From contig NW_003208655.1 of assembly GCF_000006405.1 (NCBI RefSeq), positions 464,509-518,261 of the forward strand: DNA of 53,753 nucleotides. Direction: 5' to 3'. Source of the DNA: Perkinsus marinus ATCC 50983. Lineage: Eukaryota; Perkinsozoa; Perkinsida; Perkinsidae. The position numbers were made by a program, and so were the translations under genes. The first letter of the stretch is position 1, and the number at the start of each line of letters is the position of its first letter. This document shows positions 21,590 through 31,978 of the stretch, in pieces. The notes below the pieces were generated by a model. The model did not search any database. It worked only from the letters and a program-made list of their open reading frames with translations, and was not told the DNA's origin.

Positions 21590-23566
21590 ATGGCCAGCCG
21601 CCGAGCCACCGCTTACACCGATGAGGATTTCATGAGAATGGCCCTAGTAGAGTCGGAGGAAGGAAGAATGACCACTCCCCCAAGTATAAGGGGGATATGG
21701 GACCGACTAGAGCGCCTATCTCTCGAGGGGACGTGTAGCCTCTTGTGGCCTCATCGTGACTCGCTTTTCTGGACCTGCGAACATTTCCTGATTCGGAACT
21801 GACAACTACGTGAATTTACCAGGAAGTGTTTTTGAGGGATCAGTGATCGAGGGACACACTGACGGGTCCATAAGCAGTAGGGGAAACATTACTGATGGAA
21901 TTTGAATGTGTTGAGAGTAGCCTAGTTCGGATCAAAGTTCAGTTTCGGTGGAGACTTATTCTGCGCGGTATCACATCCCCGATTTTCTCACTCTATCAGA
22001 CCCATGGGTCGGTTGTATACTGGTCCAGCATGGCCAGGTGGTGGTTGGTAAAGGGCATCATGTCAGGAAGGGAGGACCTCATGCTGAGGTCAATGCCTTG
22101 AGGGATATGATTCAGAGTGGTACACCAGGGGCCTCGAGTTCATCTATTATTCTACTGAGGGTTACAGTTCAGATATTTTGTAATTTCGAATGATTTTTAT
22201 TACAAGTAGGACGGGATAAAGTTATCCTTACTGTGTAGTCGTGTAGGGGGGTGGACTGTCTATGGCCTTCGATCGAAGTCGGAATTGTCCCAACCCTCTT
22301 AGGTGAGGCCGTAGAAGGGTCCACGTTAACGGCTTACGTCACTCTGGAGCCCTGTTCACATTATGGGAGTACTCCCCCGTGCTGTGAGGCCTTGATAGAG
22401 GTTGGTGTGGGTAGGGTGGTGGTCGGTGTGGAAGACCCTGACCCGAAGGTTTCGGGAAGAGGAATTCAACGAATGAGGGAGGCAGGGGTGAGTACGGCGG
22501 AGACTCGATTCGGGGATGGTCTAGTGATGGGCATCACCCGCTCTTGAAAAATCTCTTTCAAATGCCACTGTATATGATTTTTGGTTTGTTTTTACTTGAA
22601 AATCGATGTGACTATAACCCAGCGCGATTCTTACTGCTTGTGTTTTCTTTCAAGTCGCTGCCTGGATTCATCCTTTTGTAGTGATTCTGTGTAACGTGAT
22701 GGATAACTGAGGAGTGAGGGGTTGTGTTAATATGGTGCCCATCAGGTTGACGTTAAGACTGGTTGCTTAACAGGGGAGATAAGAGAGTCTTTAAGGGCGT
22801 ATTTGAAGCAAAGGGCCATGGGGCTTCCCTTAGTAGTGGGAAAGGCCGCAGCATCGCTTAATGGGATGGTGTGCTGTGAGAACGGTAGTAGTCAGTGGAT
22901 AACGGGAAGGGAGGCCAGAGAGGATAGTCATCGTACTCTGCGGGCCCTATCACAAGCCATAGTGGTAGGGGTTGGTACGGTATTAGCAGATGATTGCTCG
23001 CTAACTGTGAGGGGCGTGGAAGGATTGGAAAAGCAGCCGTTGCGGGTGGTATTGGATCCTAGTGCGCGTATCTTGCGCACAGCGAAGATTCTGAACACGG
23101 AAGAGGCCCCGACGCTTGTAGTGGTTGGAAGAGGAGCAGATAGAAGTGGTCTTGAGAAGGTGGAAATACTAGAGGTCGAATTGGATCAGAATGGTGAACT
23201 GGACTTGGGGGGTGTTTTGAGGCACCTAGCTGATCGTGGGGTTTTCCAAGTATTGGTAGAAGGCGGAGCGAAGACGCTTACTAAGTTCATAGAGAAAAAG
23301 ATGGTGGATGAATTGGTGGTAAGTTAACGGAGTTTCACATTGGCTTGAATCCGGACCTGAAACGTATCTTCTGTTCAGGACAGGTTTGACATCTTTCGTT
23401 CTGTCAGGTATACTACGGTCCTGTCCTCTTAGGGAGCGGCGGATCTCCTTTCTACCTTTCACCATCGCCACTAACTATGTCACAAGCATGCCGTTGGCGT
23501 TTGAATTCAGTGAGACGCATCGCGGATGATGTACGTTGCGAGTATCGTTTGATCAATGAGTGTTGA
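21590..23566 (+). CDS. ribD: Bifunctional riboflavin deaminase/reductase RibD
   Basis: Exons 21590-21683, 22000-22119, 22303-22487, 22746-23318 and 23408-23566 give 376 aa. The N-terminal deaminase domain has TPPNPWVGCILV, the zinc motif PHAEVNAL (His59, Glu61) and LEPCSHYGSTPPCCEAL (Cys89, Cys98), then VVVGVEDPDPKVSGRG. The C-terminal NADPH reductase domain has KAAASLNGMVCCENGSSQWI, TGREAREDSHRTLRAL, VGVGTVLADD, VEGGAKTLTKFI and YYGPVLLGSG. Together they deaminate and reduce the product of GTP cyclohydrolase II. Plants use two partly inactive paralogues for these steps, while here both halves keep their key residues in one chain. Introns (90-316 nt) are longer than in the neighbouring ribE and ribH. 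It lies about 1 kb from ribE in divergent orientation. No targeting leader is evident. Confidence 0.95.
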
Positions 23567-23775
23567 AGCGTTTCTTGTTGTTGCCTTGGCTGAGTTGTGC
23601 TTGGTCTGATCGAAGGGGAAGTTATGGGTTCTGATGCGCGGCGGGCAACGGGTGAATGTATGTACTGGAAGGATGGCAGACTATTGCCCCTGAGCAACAC
23701 CAACCAGTTTATTATGATGACCATGAAAGGCTGCTAGGCTGATATTGTTTAGGCTTGTGAGTATCATTAACATGA

Positions 23776-24266
23776 CCACAGCCCACCGTAGGCCACAGCC
23801 CACCGTAGGCCACAGCCCACCGTAGACCACAGCCCACCGTAGGCCACAGCTCACCGTAGGCCACAGCCCACCGTAGACCACAGCCCACCGTAGACCACAG
23901 CCCACCGTAGACCACAGCCCACCGTAGACCACAGCCCACCGTAGACCACAGCCCACCATGGACCACAGCCCACCATGGACCACAGCCCACCATGGACCAC
24001 AGCCCACCGTAGACCACAGCCCACCGTAGACCACAGCCCACCGTAGACCACAGCCCACCATGGACCACAGCCCACCATGGACCACAGCCCACCGTAGACC
24101 ACAGCCCACCGTAGACCACAGCCCACCGTAGACCACAGCCCACCGTAGACCACAGCCCACCATGGACCACAGCCCACCGTGGACCACAGCCCACCGTGGA
24201 CCACAGCCCACCGTGGACCACAGCCCACCATGGACCACAGCCCACCGTGGACCACAGCCCACCGTG
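23776..24266. repeat. 17-bp satellite, about 29 units
   Basis: Units CCACAGCCCACCGTAGA with GTGGA, ATGGA and GTAGG variants. As 17 is not a multiple of three, any stop-free unit is open in all frames, which explains three overlapping minus-strand frames here. Begins about 210 bp after the ribD stop. Confidence 0.95.
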
Positions 24267-24289
24267 GAACAGTTATACAGGCCTATTTC

Positions 24290-24420
24290 GCTGTTGTCGA
24301 GATCAGTTTCTCTGCCTGGGGCAGATATGCCATCACCACAGGATATGCCTCAGTATAGTAGGTTCCACTGTTAATATGGCCAATACCTCTCCGGGGCAGA
24401 TATGCCAACACTGGACCGGT
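24290..24420. repeat. GGCTATGCC-related minisatellite, locus 2
   Basis: Two short units sharing GGGGCAGATATGCCA and AGGATATGCCTCAG with the families at 9860 and 41180. Abuts the 17-bp satellite. Confidence 0.5.
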
Positions 24421-25200
24421 GTTCATCTTGTCCTGAGGATATCTTTCATTTATCCAATGGATTTATCGTATTGAGGCATGTCTCGAGGTGATGGCCTAGC
24501 CACCAAGTCCAGAGGACTCGATCTTACCAAGAGCGGAATGGGGATTTGAAAGTAGCATGACTAGCGTCGTCCTATTCAACGTAGGTCAACGTGGACCCCT
24601 TATGATATGCTGCCCAACTCGCTGTACTAGTCATGCCATTGAACTGCGTCGGATGCCTATTCACCATGTGTGCTTCCACGATAGACAGCGCTACTACACA
24701 ATAAAATTCACAAATTGAAGAAGCTATATCAGAGTGGTGTTAGTTCGAAGTTTCAACTTCCAACCGTCATGTTCAAACTAAGGATCACCATGTTGACAAC
24801 ATGATGTTGTCCCGATCATTGATGGCCCAACTCAACGCAGCGACTATATTGCCTCATTGATACGAGATCGAATCCGGTTAACTTGATGGATGCAATTGAA
24901 CAACCGCCATAGCGATGATTGGCGAAAGATCATTATCAGACTCATGACCACCGAACCCATAACTCATAGAGCATATGGAATTGGCGGTAGAAGCTTATAC
25001 TTCATAGCTCCCAGCGGTCTACAGTGAGAAAGACAAATTAATAGAGTTGAGATTATACAAGATACAGGCATATCAACATTATATCAGATTCATAACTACC
25101 AGCTACAAGGATATCGATACGGGCAACATCCTAGTGGGCGTTGCCGAGAACATGCTCCAAGAACGGCAATTTGGCATTACTCGATGCAAAAAGATACAGG
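24421..25200. other. Spacer downstream of the ABCG gene
   Basis: No supported gene. Confidence 0.4.
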
Positions 25201-27960
25201 TTATTGGGGGGAAGTGGTTGACCTGGCACCAATCTCCCCGGGAGTGGTCACACCAGCAGATTCTTCCTTCGACATCGGGACTGTCTCCACCGCGATACCT
25301 CTAGGGATATCTTCCTCTGATGTTGCTGAACTCTTTCGGCACTTAAACTTATCCGCGATCCACCGCAGGTCCGCCTGCCCCCACCACAGCATAAACTCCA
25401 ACCAGGCAAGAGTGAGAAGCCTCCAGGCCAGCCCAACAAAAACGAGGACCAAGAAATCCCGAGGGATATGATCCGTTGTGTAATCTAGATCATCGAATAG
25501 CATCACTACTTCGTCGATTTCTAACACATTATCGGGCAATGCTGTGAACTCCGCCAAACTCAGCAACTCCACCGAGTAAATTCCCACACCGAAATAAGTA
25601 GCCCATAGTTGGAAGGTCTTCAATGACGTCACAGGCGGCGATACACCTCCGAACATTGTCACGAACTGGGTGGGAACTATAACCGACAATAGTAGGGCGA
25701 TCTCTGTAGGAAAGACAACCGTGACCAGATGGGCAAATCCAGTAACCCACCACGTGAAGCAGATGAATATACCGTACCCATGGGCGATGTTGTAAGAAGG
25801 CGTCGTCACCAAATACCATGTTGATGTGAACACCAAAGTCACCAAAATGTTATCGAAAAAGTTCACAACGCTCTTTGACAACCAATAGGAAAAGATGGAT
25901 ATACCCGATGACGACTCTCGATGGAACACCAGCTTTTCCTTGCCATACACTTGGAGTGCACCCGCGCCCACCATTATGCCAAAGAACAACAAACCAACCA
26001 TCTGATTATTAGGCACCAACGTGTACTCCGAGTCACCACTAACTGTCGCACCGATAATAACTGCTGCCATAAAGGTAAGAGACAAGTCCAGGAAAAGCTG
26101 GGGGATTGAAATTAGCTCGATGTTCCTGTTGGTAAATATCAAAAACTGTCTCCATACCGAGGCTATCTGCCGGTTCTTCAAACGACTGCAATCGGGCAGT
26201 ACCATATGGCTGAGTATAGAAACCTCCTCGGAAGCCTCGCCATACATAGCAGCAGCGAAATTAGAGCACGTCAAGACTTCATTTTCCGCAGCCATCACTC
26301 GATGCAACCCTTGTGCTTCCTCAATGCTACATTCAATCTCGAGAAGTCTGCATAGTCTGTAAATATCATGGGCAGTAAGAACATGGTCGCACTGGACCTT
26401 GAGAATATCCGACAATCTATCACCCAATTCATCTGCAGACTGAACTCTATTACTGTCACTGGAGTCCCCAAATGAACCCACAGTGATGGTCATCGTCCCA
26501 TTCACCCTCTTATGAGTCAACTTAGGAGCCCTCCCACCCTCCAGGAAAGGGTCGGTCATTCTATCCACATGATCTCTCCATGCATCGAACAGAGCATCAG
26601 CGTCGAAGTGCCGATCCACAGTACCATCATCAGGATTACAACGGAGTAGTGCACCAGTGACAATATCGATAAACCAATCGGCGACATTTTCACCAGGGGG
26701 CAGGGAAAAGCCGAGATTTGTGAAGTATTCCTGAATCGCATTTGTCCGACCAAGATACACAGTCTTTCCACCCTTGCCTAGTAACAGACAATGAGTAAAC
26801 TGTTTGAATATAGCATAACGTGGTTGATGTATAACGCATACTACGGTGATTCCCAACGCCCTCATTCTTGCCAAGCACTTAGTAACAGCCATACTAGCAG
26901 CAGAGTCCAGACCAGAGGTCGGTTCGTCGAGAAATAATACACGAGGATAAGCCACCAATTCGATACCAATATTAACACGCTTTTTCTGACCACCAGAAAT
27001 TCCCCTTTTTTCAGGCGACCCCACAATGGTATGTCGGACTTGCTCGAGATCCAAAACTTGAATGACATCCTCGATGATCTTCAACTTCTTCTCACGGGGC
27101 ATATCTTCTGGCAAGCGAACCATAGCAGAATAATAGAGATTTTGATAAACAGTGAGACGGTCAAACATAATATCATCTTGTGGTACAAAACCAACCTGTT
27201 TCGGATACTCTCCAAAGTTTCCTTCAAAACCATTAACCCAAATCTTCCCCGTCACATCTCCATATGGCGCTCGATTAGCCAAGGCGTTCATGAACGTCGT
27301 CTTACCGCCTCCCGACGGTCCCATCACTGCCACCAACGACCCCGGCGGGAAAAATCCACTGACATCATCCAAAATTTTTCTGCCACCCTTTTTCAGGGTC
27401 ATAGTGAGACCCTCAAATCTGATGTCCACTGGAGAGTACCTTATATCGTTCGTGAAGCCCTGCATCTTCTGAGCCTGTAGATAGACTCCGGTCAACGACT
27501 GGACCACACTGTTGTAGACCTCAGTGGTCCTCTGATGCGCCCTCCCATATCTGTTAGATCTCATTTTACGCCACCTACGATAAAAGTGTATACCCAAGGT
27601 CAACACTGTTATGACCAGCCCAATGAAGACCACAATGAGAATACCAAACCATGTCGGTATTGCTCTGAATGAACCCGATGGACAATAGGAGGACCACCCA
27701 CACTTGCCAGGCTCTGAAAACCCAGATTGACAGAAATATCCCTCGGGGCATCTGATTGGTTCGGCCGCATCTGTCCAAGGACAGTAATATGACTTCGGAC
27801 ACAATGTCTCGATTCCATCAGTGCAGTAGTAGCCTTCCCTTATATTATCAGGGCTACAAACCACGCAAGTTCCACTGGTGATCTCATTATCGAGCAAAGC
27901 GCCCTTAACACATGAATCGGGAAATGTACAGTTGCTGCCTATAGGACAATTGCCGTCCAT
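25201..27960 (-). CDS. ABCG-type half transporter with Cys-rich ectodomain
   Basis: One open exon of 919 aa from the first in-frame ATG (27958-27960); the frame stays open to about 28070, so a spliced 5' exon with a signal peptide may exist. From that Met: residues 1-97 form a Cys-rich CP..YCP-type ectodomain; one membrane span (about 103-127); the nucleotide-binding domain has Walker A GPSGGGKTT (214-222), signature ISGGQKKRV (321-329), Walker B RVLFLDEPTSGLD and H-loop VIHQPR; then a linker and a six-span C-terminal membrane domain (about 620-860). This matches the plant ABCG24/28 layout. The linker at about 510-575 resembles a pair of EF-hands without clear calcium ligands. Substrate unknown; lipid or sterol export is typical for ABCG. 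A MITE ends at the 5' edge. Confidence 0.92.
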   Translation of the reverse strand: MDGNCPIGSNCTFPDSCVKGALLDNEITSGTCVVCSPDNIREGYYCTDGIETLCPKSYYCPWTDAAEPIRCPEGYFCQSGFSEPGKCGWSSYCPSGSFRAIPTWFGILIVVFIGLVITVLTLGIHFYRRWRKMRSNRYGRAHQRTTEVYNSVVQSLTGVYLQAQKMQGFTNDIRYSPVDIRFEGLTMTLKKGGRKILDDVSGFFPPGSLVAVMGPSGGGKTTFMNALANRAPYGDVTGKIWVNGFEGNFGEYPKQVGFVPQDDIMFDRLTVYQNLYYSAMVRLPEDMPREKKLKIIEDVIQVLDLEQVRHTIVGSPEKRGISGGQKKRVNIGIELVAYPRVLFLDEPTSGLDSAASMAVTKCLARMRALGITVVCVIHQPRYAIFKQFTHCLLLGKGGKTVYLGRTNAIQEYFTNLGFSLPPGENVADWFIDIVTGALLRCNPDDGTVDRHFDADALFDAWRDHVDRMTDPFLEGGRAPKLTHKRVNGTMTITVGSFGDSSDSNRVQSADELGDRLSDILKVQCDHVLTAHDIYRLCRLLEIECSIEEAQGLHRVMAAENEVLTCSNFAAAMYGEASEEVSILSHMVLPDCSRLKNRQIASVWRQFLIFTNRNIELISIPQLFLDLSLTFMAAVIIGATVSGDSEYTLVPNNQMVGLLFFGIMVGAGALQVYGKEKLVFHRESSSGISIFSYWLSKSVVNFFDNILVTLVFTSTWYLVTTPSYNIAHGYGIFICFTWWVTGFAHLVTVVFPTEIALLLSVIVPTQFVTMFGGVSPPVTSLKTFQLWATYFGVGIYSVELLSLAEFTALPDNVLEIDEVVMLFDDLDYTTDHIPRDFLVLVFVGLAWRLLTLAWLEFMLWWGQADLRWIADKFKCRKSSATSEEDIPRGIAVETVPMSKEESAGVTTPGEIGARSTTSPQ

Positions 27961-28074
27961 TTCGACGCAAATACGTAAATAACTAAGCCAATGAGAAGAT
28001 CCTCCCAAACTACACAATCTCAAATACACACTGACAGACTCCGAGGAAGAGATGGAACCTTTGACTGTTCGGAG

Positions 28075-28262
28075 CGGTGTGGGAAAATATGCACATGCTC
28101 AACTACATGTGTAGGTGACATCTGCGGAAATTCCGAGAAAAATTGAGGAAATTCTCAATGGTTTCTGTACACTTGCCCCTGAGTTCATATATAAACTTTT
28201 ATAATTAGTGAGGAAATTCCCGGGTTCAGCTGAGGAGGATCAACACTTATTCGGAGACTCCG
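28075..28262 (-). mobile_element. MITE-A copy 3
   Basis: Minus-oriented copy starting CGGTGTGGGAAAATATGCAC, then CAACTACATGTGTAGGTGACA, GGTTTCTGTACAC, TAATTAGTGAGGAAA and CAGCTGAGGA. Its edge touches the open 5' end of the ABCG frame. Confidence 0.8.
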
Positions 28263-29572
28263 GAGGACCCCCCCCCACGAACTTGATCAGCTCCACCAAT
28301 GGCTCAAGAGCCCATTACCATACCATCTCGACACACCTCATCGTTGGAGTTCTATCCTACCCGTAAGCGGGGCTGGTATCAGAGCTACTACTACGACGCC
28401 TCCGCACGAACAGCACGGACGGTACTACTACATCGTCAACTAGCCACAACACGGAAATGATACAAACGGCAGCGTACAGCTTGCTTTGGGTCATTCGGAA
28501 TCCGATTGGAATAGAAGCCTAGGTGATCCGAATTTCGGATCACCCGGGCTTTCACAGTAGTGCGAAGAACTTGAAAAGACCGTAAGCAGCGAGGTCAATG
28601 ATAATTCTAGGAGTTTTGATCTGATTCGTTTCACCGTCGCATCCCTTTCACATAAGTTCACACGCAGCAACCCGTTTCAATGGCCAGTATCACGTTACAC
28701 TCAGCAGGGAATGTAAGACGGTTCCTATCAACCTCCATTTCCCAATGATCCCAGACCCATTGCACCCCTCACACAAGCATGACACTACAGCTTATGGGAC
28801 GCCATCTGATCAACATAGCTCACACTAGCAAAATCAGCATCAGCCCTCCAACCTGGGCAGCTCGTAACGGCTATACGTGAGTAGAACCAGCACAAGCTGC
28901 CCTTGAGAGTCCGAGAAATGCCGAACCCGGTTAGATGATGCTAAAAATAAAGGTGTCACGAGGACACACGTATCTTGCACGCACGCGCAGATTATGCGCC
29001 CTGCGCATGCCTTGCGGTTTCGCGCAGTTCTCTCGTCACGAGTGGCCCTGAAAACTGTGAATCGGCCTGGCAATTCTGAAGACACAACTTTGCGATAAAG
29101 TCGCGTTTTCAGGTTTCTCTCACTCTCCACCATTTTCAGTAGCACCGCTCGTTATACAGGTGAATTCGCTGGCGCATCGCTCCGCTAAGCCGCCAGGATT
29201 ATATCATACTCTGCAAAAGTCTCATGCAGAAGGTCACTCCCAACCTCGCTCAGACTGCCTGGACCACCCGAGACGGACCCCAGCGGTGTGTTCATGTCAG
29301 AGTTATCTCCCTTTTGGATGGTGTGGCTCTACGATGGAGAGGCTCGTCGCTCCTCGAATCTTATTGCGGATCCCAAAACAGTCTCAGAACGCTGAAATTA
29401 TTTGATCATCCGCGTGCGAGGCGTACCTCTAGGCTCATGTAGTAAAACGCCAGACTAAGGGCACAAATCTGAGCATCGACGACAGTACTGCATGGATTAC
29501 ACAATGCATAGTATGCATTCGTACTTCACTACAGTTGAGGTCGATGGATTCAGGACGAGTATTTTAGGACCA
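28263..29572. other. Gene-poor spacer with perfect hairpin
   Basis: No gene supported; a minus frame at 28840-29145 has no splice or family support. At 28522-28544 lies GGTGATCCGAA-T-TTCGGATCACC, an 11-bp perfect inverted repeat. Confidence 0.4.
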
Positions 29573-29698
29573 TTGAGTATGGGAGGAAATTTTGGGAAAT
29601 TCTCATTGATTCCTGTACGTTTCTACGCAGATTCGTATATATTTAGTGAGGAAACCCTCAAGCTCAGCTGAGGAGAGCGAACATAATTTTCCGCACTG
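29573..29698 (-). mobile_element. MITE-A copy 4 (truncated)
   Basis: Contains GGGAAATTCTCATTGATTCC, TTTAGTGAGGAAACC, CTCAGCTGAGGAGAGCGAAC and the end GCACTG. The other end is missing. It ends 50 bp before the start codon of the acyltransferase-like gene. Confidence 0.7.
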
Positions 29699-29748
29699 CT
29701 AGTCCTGGTTCATATGTAAGTAGCATCCCTTTCGGAAGCAGTTTATCC

Positions 29749-31153
29749 ATGGAGAAATACACAGCCTTCGCTGATCCGAGCACTGGTGTGAACCCCTTCC
29801 TTCCCCATTGGCTCGCCAACCCCCCCAGAGACTCCACCATCGTCAAACTACTTCGGCCTTTACTACTATGCATCCCTCTGGTCATCTTGCGTCTACCCTT
29901 CCTCCTACTAGGACTACTACTACTGGGATTATCACAGCTCATAGTGACTGTTTTAACACTACTATCAGCTCCAGTCGGCCGAGGGTTAGCATTACTGTTG
30001 TACCCTCTGAGCGCCAGGATGGCTCTATTGGGGGTTGGGGTCGTTCGCTATCATAAAGACCTCGCAGATAGTCGAAGATTAAAGGTAATAATGGGACTTG
30101 ACGAAAGGTGGAAGTCCACAAGTCTGCTCTAGTGAACCCATCATTCGTTCTATCACTCGTCAATTGTTCTACCACACGTGAAACTGCCTGCGGAGAAATA
30201 TAATCATTAACATTTGATCGGCGTTGCTGTGTGGTAGCATCCCCAATAAGGATTCTCTCGAAGTCGTTATTGGCGTAGTTGTCCATGTTGCATTTCTTAA
30301 TCTGAAGATACGGCCCATCATCGATCCGACGTCCTTCGGCTCATCGGATATAATCCTCTCCAACTACCAGAGCTTCACCGACGTTCTTCTACTCTTGTCC
30401 TGCTGGGCCCCTAGGAAGTTCATTTTCGTCAACTCAACCGGTCAAGCTCGTCTACTCGGTCCGATCGCCGCGTTATTGGAGGCTTCCCGGAGTCGCCCTG
30501 GTCAGTGGAGGCCTCAGGTTGGCTCTCTACCGGACCTCGAACAAATCTTAAACGACCGGGCCGGTCCGTACGCGCTGTTCGCGGAAGGCGCACGTAAGCA
30601 GTGGAACCTTCCAAGGAAGAAATTTTCGTATTCCTTGAACTTTCAGGTACCAACGGAACAGGAATCCTCCGATTCCCCAGCAAGGTTGAGGCTTTTGTCG
30701 AAGCGGGTCGAAAGTCAGGTCAGCTGGGGGCAGTGGGCATCCACTACTCTGCGAAGAGCAATTGTGGACACTATAGTCCATCCCAGACTTGTACGATCCA
30801 AAAGCAGGAATCAGTTGTCATTTTCCTCTCTCACAGTGCCGACTAATGGAGCCCTCCATATGGTCTATCAGATGGCCCAGCTATACCAACCAGCCACTAT
30901 CACTTGGTTGCCCACTAAGGACACCAAGACTAGTGCAGCTATAAAGGTACATCTCAGTAATCGAAGCGCTTTCTAATGCTTTCTCGTTTTTCTCACTTTT
31001 GTGTCGTACTGTGATTTCTCTTAGGTAACAACACTACTGAGTCGGTTGGTCGGGCGAGAGTGCGTCGATATGTCCGAGAAGGTCGACGCTAGGACCGCCG
31101 AGGCCTTCCAGAAATACTACGCGCAGTACTCTATCACTGATAAGGTCGACTGA
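29749..31153 (+). CDS. Lysophospholipid acyltransferase-like membrane protein
   Basis: Exons 29749-30084, 30308-30593, 30647-30790, 30837-30946 and 31025-31153 give 334 aa, all in phase. The N-terminal region has two or three hydrophobic segments (residues about 33-100). The PlsC-like part has ILSNYQSFTDVLLL where the family has SNHxSxxD, then LFAEGARTNGTGILRF where it has FPEGTxxNGxGLLxF, LGAVGIHYS and the C-terminal ITWLPTKD. The layout resembles the LOA1/Vps66-type branch, which acylates lysophosphatidic acid at lipid droplets or ER. The catalytic His of the NHxxxxD motif is Tyr here (codon TAC) while Asp is kept, so activity is doubtful or chemically different. It converges on the NTE-like phospholipase gene. 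Confidence 0.8.
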
Positions 31154-31978
31154 GCGTCAAGTTTTGTGAAGTCATTTGTTTCGCGTTTTCAAATTTCCGG
31201 GCAAATCTGATATCAAAAAGTGTGTGTGAGAGTTTAAAGTTCAACGCCTACGACAACACGGCTTAGTCAGACTTGCATCGATGCACATTAGCACACGGGG
31301 GATCAGCTTTAGCCTACCAAATTGTCTACTTTCATCATGCCAAGGAGTGTTGTCCACAGGGCGGAGATAACTTCTGCCAATGTATTCCCTTTCCTCTCAG
31401 CAGGATCCGCTTAAACAACTGCGGGGGCTGTGTACGACCACGAAACCCAAGCAGTTGTCACAGTGTGTCGACCACAAGCATCATCTCCGAGATTCGAAAA
31501 GTCAATACCCTAGCATACGTCATCCCTCACCGGAGACTATTATTCTCGATGGCAGAAGCGTCTACTTCTGTTTACAAGAGTTCGCCGTTACTGATATAAA
31601 AAATCTCAAGTGTTGCCTTCAGAAACATCCTTGTTTGGTATGTTCCATCAAAATGACCGAAAGGAGACAAAACAGTTATCATAGCTCGTTGTCGCCCTCA
31701 GAGGGGGTGTATCTTCTGATAATAGATCGGGCCCGTCGGGCAGCGGCACGGCGCAGGACGGCGATTGAATGCTCTAATGATCAACAACAAGAAATTAATA
31801 TTTCACCATCTTCGCCATCCTTACGTTTCTTCACAGCCCGCATTCTTCCGTGAGAGTGACGTACTCCGAGTGCTTCACTCTGTCTGGCGATACGAGCTAC
31901 CACTTGTCCTACCGGGGAGTTGCGCAACCATTCCTGAACATGGTCAACTATTGACAGCCCCTAAGAAACAATAACTCT
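31154..31978. other. Spacer between convergent genes
   Basis: About 0.8 kb between two gene 3' ends. Frames here lack support. Confidence 0.4.

Noticed and set aside
23681-24262. Three overlapping long minus-strand frames rich in Gly/Trp/Val
   Set aside because: Product of a 17-bp satellite whose unit has no stop in any minus frame.
28027-28029. ABCG start at an upstream GTG
   Set aside because: No reason to invoke a non-ATG start in a nuclear gene; the first in-frame ATG or an upstream spliced exon is more likely.
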